From Chloroflexi bacterium 44-23 (GTDB lineage Bacteria > Chloroflexota > Anaerolineae > Anaerolineales > Anaerolineaceae), in the NCBI GenBank assembly GCA_001899005.1, contig MKUW01000021.1:62001-126000 (forward strand): a DNA stretch of 64,000 bases, read 5' to 3'. Under the pieces are notes generated by a model. It was not told the DNA's origin. It did not search any database and was given only the letters and a program-made list of their open reading frames with translations. Every line of letters begins with the position of its first letter. Within the stretch, counting starts at the first letter, position 1. Positions 46,346 to 52,231 of the stretch are shown piece after piece. The position numbers and the translations under genes are program-made.

Positions 46346-48043
46346 ATGGATATTTTTCGCTTGGAAAGCGTATCTCCAATAACAAAAGAACCAGTAAATG
46401 AAGGAGATTTCAAAACTTGGATTGAGCAAAGAGAAGTAATACCTTTCCTAGAGAGAGAAATTGAGGATGAGAATATCATAATATATGCTTCACTCCCATT
46501 TGCTTTTATTCATGCGGTTCTTGTACAAAATGTGAGACTCGAGAAGGAGACTATAGATGATCTTCTATTATGGGATAGCAATCCTTTCTCTACCTGGAGT
46601 CTTGTGGCCTCTTCAGAAGACGCTTGGATTGAGGGACCGCTTAAAGGTAATCAAAGCAAGATTTTGAGAGAAGGTGAACAGATTATTTTTATTCGAGGGT
46701 TTGAAGGTGTGGACTCCCTTCGAAGGTATTATGAAATGGAGCAAAAAATTTCCCATGTTTTAGGATTGCATTTCATGCCAGAGCGCAATGCATGGTGTCG
46801 ACTTGATCAACATGGCGATGTCGAGGATGTCGTAAAAATCATTGAATTAAACGAATTACCCAAAAAAGAGTCTGGAACAATTGTCACTTTCCGGCGGAGT
46901 GCGCTTGGGGAGTTTACTAGTCTTTGTAATTACACTTTATGCATAATGTTCGATTTTACACGTTACAAAAAGGGTAGTTTTTCGGGGTGGAGGGGCTCTA
47001 ATCAAGCTATCCAATTTGAAAATGGAACTGACATTTTTGGCACATTAGTTGTTGAAAAAGGAAATGGAAGTTATTCAAGGGGAATACAAGTTAAAAACAT
47101 AAGTGTTCCAAAGGAAGAAATCGTCAATAAAGCATGGGGAAGATCCCAATCTGAAGAAAGCCGGCAATATGTTACGTTTATTGCCCAAGATTGGAAAAAT
47201 AAAAGGATAGCAGAAATTTCATGTGATCCATCATGCTTAGCTAATTACTTTATGGAATCGGAGCTTCCCTTTGAACTTACTCCTGCTTTTTTTCGACCTG
47301 AGGTTTTATTGAAATATAAAAGTGATAGGGATAAATATCAACTTGAAGAGCGATCTATTAGTTGCCGAGGGTCATGGTATTTGGAAACGTTTGATGTTAA
47401 TGAAGCTGGTCAAGTTCACACTTATTTAGGTTATCTTAATCGGCTTCCATATGAAGAACAACTTCATTGGAAGCAATACAATGAAACGCCAAAAGCTCCA
47501 CTTTCAAAAAGAACGATTGCCACAGATTTTAGAGGCCAGTGGTACGAGGAGTATAATCCCCTCTCTAGTTTAAAGAACAAACTAAGCGATCTACATCGAG
47601 ATGATGTTGGTTGGTGGACGTTACGAGGTGAATATACACTTGAAAAAGTTCTCTATCCTTTCACTTCTTCTCCAGATGAGTGGGCAGACGAAATATTAAA
47701 CCTTGATCAATTGATTGTTGAAGGTTTTGATGAAAAATGGTTAAAGCGAAAATCTACAGAGCTAGGTAGAAATCCTGATATTAAGTCACGTGGGTTAAAG
47801 CTGATCGAGGAATGTCTGATAGGGTTTGGCTTTGACGAAGACCATGCCCACAGTATCATGTCACCTCTTCATGAACTCCATAACCTGCGGTCTAAATTGA
47901 GAGGGCATGCATCTGGTGACGAAGCAGCAGAACTCAGAAAGATAGCGTTGAAAAATTTTGGCAGTTTTCGACAACACTATATAGATTTGTGTGCAAGGTG
48001 TGATGAAAGTTTAGAAATTATCGCACAAGCTTTTCGTGCATAA
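46346..48043 (+). CDS. Large unknown protein with HEPN-like C-terminus, paralogue 2
   Basis: 565 residues, homologous over most of its length to 35498-37210 (shared IAQDWKNKRIAEISCDPSCL, NYFMES, LPFELTPAFF, PYEEQLHWKQYNETPK). The last 120 residues are helical and end with LHNLRSKLRGH, keeping the R-x5-H spacing of the other copy. A good ribosome site (TTAGGAGC) and a TATAAT at 46244-46249 precede it. It stands alone, A+T-rich, inserted between the broken int1 and int2, so it looks like late-acquired cargo. Unknown family; a HEPN-type RNase toxin or sensor is my inference. Confidence 0.72.
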   Translation: MDIFRLESVSPITKEPVNEGDFKTWIEQREVIPFLEREIEDENIIIYASLPFAFIHAVLVQNVRLEKETIDDLLLWDSNPFSTWSLVASSEDAWIEGPLKGNQSKILREGEQIIFIRGFEGVDSLRRYYEMEQKISHVLGLHFMPERNAWCRLDQHGDVEDVVKIIELNELPKKESGTIVTFRRSALGEFTSLCNYTLCIMFDFTRYKKGSFSGWRGSNQAIQFENGTDIFGTLVVEKGNGSYSRGIQVKNISVPKEEIVNKAWGRSQSEESRQYVTFIAQDWKNKRIAEISCDPSCLANYFMESELPFELTPAFFRPEVLLKYKSDRDKYQLEERSISCRGSWYLETFDVNEAGQVHTYLGYLNRLPYEEQLHWKQYNETPKAPLSKRTIATDFRGQWYEEYNPLSSLKNKLSDLHRDDVGWWTLRGEYTLEKVLYPFTSSPDEWADEILNLDQLIVEGFDEKWLKRKSTELGRNPDIKSRGLKLIEECLIGFGFDEDHAHSIMSPLHELHNLRSKLRGHASGDEAAELRKIALKNFGSFRQHYIDLCARCDESLEIIAQAFRA

Positions 48044-48352
48044 GGCTTTATATCCGCGAAAATCACGATACACAATTCGTACGACATTCCATTTCCTTCG
48101 TTTCTCTTAATAAGAAGTTCGAATGCTTCGCGAAAATGATCCTTTACATACGCAAATAATCAGTTTATGGAAATGGTAAGAATGTTACCTACTATCTGGT
48201 GATAGAAGCCCTTTGGTTTACAGATTCGAGCAGAGCTAACAATGAGAAACCGAGAAACCAAATTCTCGTAGCTAATCCTAGAAGTAGGAATAGCTACGAG
48301 AAGCGTGCTTGAGGAGGATTAAGGGCGCTCGGAGTTTTGGGTTATTGTAGTT
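48044..48352. other. Intergenic region between HEPN-like gene and int2
   Basis: No gene is supported. The only structure I see is the 40-base hairpin at 48263-48302. Two convergent genes meet here, so terminators are expected. Confidence 0.55.
48263..48302 (-). terminator. 40-base near-perfect hairpin downstream of int2
   Basis: Outer arms TTCTCGTAGCTA and TAGCTACGAGAA (12 bp) enclose, after one mismatch, a 5-bp inner stem with a GAAG loop. It begins 51 bases beyond the int2 stop. Read on the minus strand it is followed by AATTTGGTTTCTC, a poor T-tract, so it may be a weak terminator or a structured site of another kind. Confidence 0.5.
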
Positions 48353-49366
48353 TTACAATCTCATATTATCAACTGGGCTGGCCTTCCGATGCACTCGTTC
48401 AATGTCCATCTCAGCGATTTGAGCATAATGACGAACCATGTCCAACGAGCTGTGACCTAACAGAGCTTGCAGGGTAAAGACATCCCCGCCTGAACGGAGG
48501 TAAGTGATTGCAAAAGTATGCCGGAATTTATGTGGATGAGCACCTTTGACACCCGCTTTATCAGCCAGGCGCACGATCAAATGTCGCAGGCTGTTGGAGT
48601 TAAACGGATGATTGCCGCGGTTGATAAACACTGGCGATTCTGGGTCATCGCGATCTTCGCGGTCAGCCAGATAGCGCCATACAGCCCGGCGGGTGCTCTT
48701 TCCGATGAACACCGTGCGCCCTTTGCCGCCTTTTGCCCCACCTTCATCCCCATGCTTGATGACAACTTTGCCGGTGCGCAAATCCAGTTCGCCGATTTTC
48801 AAACTGCAAAGCTCGGAAGCGCGCAAACCGGTATCCAACATGAACATGATCATGGCTTCATCTCGTTTGGCAGATGGTCGTCGAGTGACAAAATTATGGC
48901 GATTGATTGGATTGTACTCACGGGAATAGACGCAGGCTTTAAGCAGTGCCGCAAGATCTTCCTGAGTAAAGGCAGCCACCGGTGCTTCTTTATAACGTGG
49001 TCCAGGGATGCCTTCCATGGGGTTCTTGATTTTAAACTCTGCAACTGCCCAACCGAAGAATGCTTTGAACGTGATCCAATGGTTTCTCAGTGTCTTGGGG
49101 GAGAGTTTGCGCACCGGAGCATCATGTGCAGGGTTCGGTTTAGCGAAAGTGTGGGGGACATACTCTGTCCGCAGGAAATTCATGTAATCAAGGACATCGG
49201 AAGAAGTGATCTTGCCAACCGGCTTGTCTCCCAACTTTTCCATCCACTTTCCCAACACCCACTCATACGAATCGACCGTCCGCTGGCTTAAGCCTTCGGC
49301 GGTTTTGTATTTGACGAAACCGTCAATACAAAGAGAAAATAAAAGGCCTGAGGGATTACGGTTCAT
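48353..49366 (-). CDS. Tyrosine recombinase, att-proximal integrase of element B (int2)
   Basis: 337 residues, close homologue of 11292-12305. Core-binding domain LSQRTVDSYEWVLGKWMEKL; catalytic Arg in DTGLRASELC, Lys in GGKGRTVF, HKFRHTF, His in LLGHSSLD, Tyr in VRHYAQ. It lies 86 bases from the tRNA-derived att repeat. The ATG has a perfect AGGAGG site that is held in the loop of a 9-bp hairpin (49367-49395). All catalytic residues are present, so this is likely the working integrase of element B. Confidence 0.93.
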   Translation of the reverse strand: MNRNPSGLLFSLCIDGFVKYKTAEGLSQRTVDSYEWVLGKWMEKLGDKPVGKITSSDVLDYMNFLRTEYVPHTFAKPNPAHDAPVRKLSPKTLRNHWITFKAFFGWAVAEFKIKNPMEGIPGPRYKEAPVAAFTQEDLAALLKACVYSREYNPINRHNFVTRRPSAKRDEAMIMFMLDTGLRASELCSLKIGELDLRTGKVVIKHGDEGGAKGGKGRTVFIGKSTRRAVWRYLADREDRDDPESPVFINRGNHPFNSNSLRHLIVRLADKAGVKGAHPHKFRHTFAITYLRSGGDVFTLQALLGHSSLDMVRHYAQIAEMDIERVHRKASPVDNMRL

Positions 49367-49395
49367 CGAAAAATCCTCCTAAAAGTGATTTTTCG
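49367..49395 (-). promoter_or_regulatory. Hairpin holding the int2 ribosome-binding site
   Basis: CGAAAAATC (49367-49375) pairs with GATTTTTCG (49387-49395). The loop contains the AGGAGG ribosome site on the minus strand and the stem abuts the ATG. At int2 of element A a similar small palindrome, CATTTTTGGAAAAATG (12303-12318), covers the start region. Translation control of the integrase by structure is plausible. Confidence 0.5.
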
Positions 49396-49423
49396 TAACC
49401 ATCGATCCTCAGGCCTATCAAAA

Positions 49424-49448
49424 AACCGTAGCCCCAGGGACTACGGTT
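49424..49448 (-). terminator. Intrinsic terminator downstream of the tRNA 3' half (right junction)
   Basis: AACCGTAG and CTACGGTT arms (8 bp, extended by CC/GG) are followed on the minus strand by TTTTTTG. It is placed 4 bases beyond the tRNA-like repeat, like the hairpin at 12346-12372, though the stem sequence differs. Confidence 0.72.
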
Positions 49449-49452
49449 CTTA

Positions 49453-49498
49453 TTAGTAGCGGGGAGTGGATTCGAACCACTGACCTCCGGGTTATGAG
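49453..49498 (-). other. Attachment site: tRNA-Met(CAT) 3' half, right end of element B
   Basis: A perfect 46-bp copy of 12377-12422. Again the identity ends in the anticodon loop (after CTCATAA on the minus strand) and no tRNA 5' half follows to the right. In a single integrated element this end would restore the whole tRNA, so its absence implies another element, or a rearrangement, to the right. Confidence 0.85.
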
Positions 49499-49751
49499 CA
49501 AAAATCCTAAATCCGTGCTATTTGTGCGGCGGGCTCTGCAAATCAGCCAACCTAACGAACGCTGGTTCAAGTTTGCCAGGCACGCTACGGTAGTTAATCA
49601 ATATTCGTATAGTAGCTTTTTTATGTCGGTTCGTCAAGTACTTTTTATCGATTTTATAATGCTATTTCTTCCGTACGTTTGGGTCGCATTTATATTCACT
49701 TGGGCGGTGCGTCCTCCTTGATATTGGTATAACACTTTTTGATTTTTATTC

Positions 49752-49773
49752 AATTACCCATTAACGGGTAATT
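49752..49773. promoter_or_regulatory. 22-bp palindrome, candidate operator
   Basis: Perfect 8-bp arms AATTACCC and GGGTAATT surround ATTAAC, in an A+T-rich intergenic region 110 bases before the gene at 49883. It is probably an operator or partition site for the ParA-encoding module. No other site of this kind was seen by eye. Confidence 0.55.
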
Positions 49774-49882
49774 CACAATCTTTATCATCCTGCATCAGGT
49801 AAGGATCAATTCGATTTCCTTAACCATCTATTTGCGCACCAGTTTGCAGACTTTTATTAGTAGTTTCGGAATGTAATTAAAG

Positions 49883-50206
49883 ATGACAGAAAAGAATTTT
49901 GACTATTTATTCCCTCAAGCAAAACTGAATCCTGTTGTACTTAGAGGATATGTTTGGAAAGTCATTTTGGACCCTACCCGAAATGATGATGATCCAGGTA
50001 TGTTCTTCGGAAGATTATTTCGGATGATTGATATCCGACTTAATCGAGATGAGAAGTCTACCTGGCCAGAAGGAATTGTTTTTGAAAATGTGACCTCAGG
50101 ATGTCTCCTCACCTTTCAAGATGGCAAATTATTGGATCTGACAAATTCCAAAATAATTCAAAAAAAGCCAAGGATACGAAATCGTAACCGTCATTCAATC
50201 CACTAA
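49883..50206 (+). CDS. Hypothetical protein
   Basis: 107 residues, unknown family. It has regular secondary-structure patterning (VVLRGYVWKVILDPT; MFFGRLFRMIDIRLNRDE) and a basic tail (KIIQKKPRIRNRNRHS). Ribosome site weak. It is read in the same direction as the next gene, 21 bases away, and lies at the left of the ParA module. Confidence 0.6.
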   Translation: MTEKNFDYLFPQAKLNPVVLRGYVWKVILDPTRNDDDPGMFFGRLFRMIDIRLNRDEKSTWPEGIVFENVTSGCLLTFQDGKLLDLTNSKIIQKKPRIRNRNRHSIH

Positions 50207-50227
50207 AGAATCACAAAAGGTAATGTT

Positions 50228-50473
50228 ATGACAAATAAAAAACACATCATGTCTTCAAAAAACCAAATGCGTCGATTTTTATTAATTCGTATGGAAGATC
50301 TCACCGGCATATCCGGTACTGGTGAGGTTGCAGAAGGAACAGTATTCAGTAGTGGTTTGGCTGTCATTCGTTGGCTCAAGAAACCTTATGCGATGACGAT
50401 TTATCAGAGTCTTGATGATGTCCTTTTGATCCATGGACATGAGGGAAGAACAAAACTGCAATTTATCGATTAA
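50228..50473 (+). CDS. Hypothetical small protein upstream of parA
   Basis: 81 residues, no recognised family. The C-terminal part is beta-rich (FSSGLAVIRWLKKPYAMTIY, LDDVLLIHGHEGRTKLQFID). AAAGG precedes the ATG. It ends 11 bases before parA and is surely co-transcribed with it. Confidence 0.65.
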   Translation: MTNKKHIMSSKNQMRRFLLIRMEDLTGISGTGEVAEGTVFSSGLAVIRWLKKPYAMTIYQSLDDVLLIHGHEGRTKLQFID

Positions 50474-50484
50474 GGAGTTAACAA

Positions 50485-51255
50485 ATGACAACGAAAATCA
50501 TCACAATTTCCAATCAAAAAGGCGGGGTGGGAAAAACGACCACCGCTGTAAACCTGGCCCATGCCCTTTCATTAAAGAATAAACAGGTTTTACTGATTGA
50601 CCTTGATCCGCAAGGACAATGTGCAACCAAGTTGGGTATGGATAGTCAGATGGGAACTTATTATTTTCTGACTACGCAGCCAGGTTCTCCAAGTGAAATT
50701 ACATTTATCCGCCAATGGATTCGAGACACGGGCCGCGATTTCCTGCAATTAATTCCAGGAAACTCTATGACTTCCGCTGCACAAATGATGCTTGGTGTCC
50801 AGGATCAACCGATTTCTTACATTAAAGATATCCTAAGAACTTTCACAAAAGATCGTTTGAACTATATCATTTTTGACACATCCCCTTCTGTGGGTGGCTT
50901 GCAAGAACGTGCGATCTGGGCAGCTGACTTGGTGATCGTTCCCACAGCGACTGAATTTGCTTCTTTGGATTCATTAGCCAAAACAGTCACCACACTCCAG
51001 ACCCTTAGAGATAGGAAGAACTGGAAAGGTGGATTGTTGGGAATTTTGCCGACCTTCTTTGACAACACGAACGAGTCACGCGACTCTCTTCGGGATCTAC
51101 AAATGACATTTAAAGAAAAAGTGATCTCCCCGATTCACCGAGCAACCGTCTTACGCGAATGTTGGTCAGAAGCAAAGACAATTTTCGAGTATGCTCCGGA
51201 AACACGGGCAGCAGAAGAATATAAATCCTTGGCAACGCTTGTTTTGAAATATTAG
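50485..51255 (+). CDS. parA: ParA-family partition ATPase
   Basis: A 256-residue ParA/Soj Walker-type ATPase. The deviant Walker A KGGVGKTTTAVNLA lies near residues 11-24, Walker A' LLIDLDPQGQ near 38-47 and Walker B IIFDTSPSVGG near 130. The full length and intact motifs indicate an active DNA-segregation protein. TAAGGAG precedes the ATG. The next gene begins 8 bases later and is the likely partner. Confidence 0.93.
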   Translation: MTTKIITISNQKGGVGKTTTAVNLAHALSLKNKQVLLIDLDPQGQCATKLGMDSQMGTYYFLTTQPGSPSEITFIRQWIRDTGRDFLQLIPGNSMTSAAQMMLGVQDQPISYIKDILRTFTKDRLNYIIFDTSPSVGGLQERAIWAADLVIVPTATEFASLDSLAKTVTTLQTLRDRKNWKGGLLGILPTFFDNTNESRDSLRDLQMTFKEKVISPIHRATVLRECWSEAKTIFEYAPETRAAEEYKSLATLVLKY

Positions 51256-51263
51256 AGGTGAAG

Positions 51264-51968
51264 ATGGCAAGACGTGATGTGTTTACAGGTTTACGTAATT
51301 CTCATCCAACGGCTGATGTTGAAAAAACAGGGCCGGATGACTTCTCAACGTCCATAAATCAACCCTTGGATTTAATCCCCACAGCAGATCGCAAGAAAAA
51401 ACGTTCTCGAAATTGGGAACAAGCTCATCGGTCTGAAACGGCAACTTATCGAGGTATTCCCTCACATATTGTGGAATTAATAAATGGATTAGCTCTGAGT
51501 CTGTCTGTTCCCAGAGATGAAGTGGTTAGGGCGTTTCTGGAATACAGCATAATGCGTTATCGCTCTGGAGATATTATTCTCATTGCATATCCTAAATCTC
51601 AACGCATGACACTGTTCCCAAAAAAAGGACAAAAGAATCCTATTTCAACTTCTCAAAAAAATACCGATCAGAAATGGTTGTCGGAAGTATTTCCTGTTCC
51701 CGAAAAGAAATCCTCAAAACCTAAAAAGAAAAACTATGGGAAAGACCTGGACACCATCCCCCAATGGGAGATGCGCGTAACATTCCGGATTCCCGTTATC
51801 TTAAAGGAAGAAGTACGACTGATAGCGAGTGAGCACACTTTGCCGGTCGGAGAAGTTGTTTGGTTTTTTGTTAATGAGGGTAACAAAGCTTTGCAGAATG
51901 GGAGTTTGCTTCTTCAACCATCACCAAAGGCAATTGGGAAGACTTTATTTCCAGGTGGATGTGAATAA
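51264..51968 (+). CDS. ParA-linked protein with a duplicated domain
   Basis: 234 residues, starting at ATG 51264 with GAGGTG upstream. The protein contains the same about 50-residue unit twice: YRGIPSHIVELINGLALSLS then VPRDEVVRAFLEYSIMRYRS (residues about 65-110), and VTFRIPVILKEEVRLIASEH then LPVGEVVWFFVNEGNKALQN (about 175-220). A lysine-rich linker joins them. A strand-helix-helix repeat of this size next to ParA fits a tandem ribbon-helix-helix-like centromere-binding protein, but no named family is recognised. Confidence 0.65.
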   Translation: MARRDVFTGLRNSHPTADVEKTGPDDFSTSINQPLDLIPTADRKKKRSRNWEQAHRSETATYRGIPSHIVELINGLALSLSVPRDEVVRAFLEYSIMRYRSGDIILIAYPKSQRMTLFPKKGQKNPISTSQKNTDQKWLSEVFPVPEKKSSKPKKKNYGKDLDTIPQWEMRVTFRIPVILKEEVRLIASEHTLPVGEVVWFFVNEGNKALQNGSLLLQPSPKAIGKTLFPGGCE

Positions 51969-52018
51969 CATTCCCGGCGTCCTGCAAACCATACCATTAA
52001 TTTTTTGAGCTGCAAACA

Positions 52019-52087
52019 CCGTCTGCGTCTAAGTTGACGCGCCACAGACAAACCGCTGACAAGCCGGAGACGGAGTCGCAGACGGTA
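52019..52087. repeat. Inverted GTCTGCG repeats before the initiator gene
   Basis: ACCGTCTGCG (52019-52028) and CGCAGACGGT (52078-52087) are perfect 10-bp inverted arms 49 bases apart. Between them are several shorter related pieces (CAGAC, GAGACGGAG). The motif is shared with the cluster at 38292-38372 in element B. The next gene is a DnaA-N-type initiator 145 bases away. Candidate origin or initiator-control site. Confidence 0.5.
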
Positions 52088-52231
52088 TTGCTGACGATGG
52101 TCAAATTAGGTGCATATAGAACAATTTATCCTGCACAGGATAGGATAACATCCCTAAATTAAATAAATGTTCTAAATCCGTCTTATTTTTAATTTTTCTC
52201 ACCTTGGCTTTTTATCGTTAGGATCATTTTT

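Larger units (their letters stand above)
12423..49498. mobile_element. Integrative element B (37 kb defence island)
   Basis: It is bounded on the left by the end of one 46-bp tRNA-Met 3'-half repeat and on the right by the second copy (49453-49498). The period from repeat to repeat is 37,076 bp. The element has an integrase next to its right att, a plasmid-like partition and replication module (41.8-45.2 kb), and a cargo of Druantia-like and type I restriction genes with accessories. An intact IS21-family element is nested at 38414-41039. The first integrase gene is broken, so mobility may now depend on int2 alone. Confidence 0.75.

Noticed and set aside
49494..49721. 75-codon plus-strand frame beginning in the att repeat
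   Set aside because: It starts inside the tRNA-derived sequence, has no ribosome site and no family resemblance.
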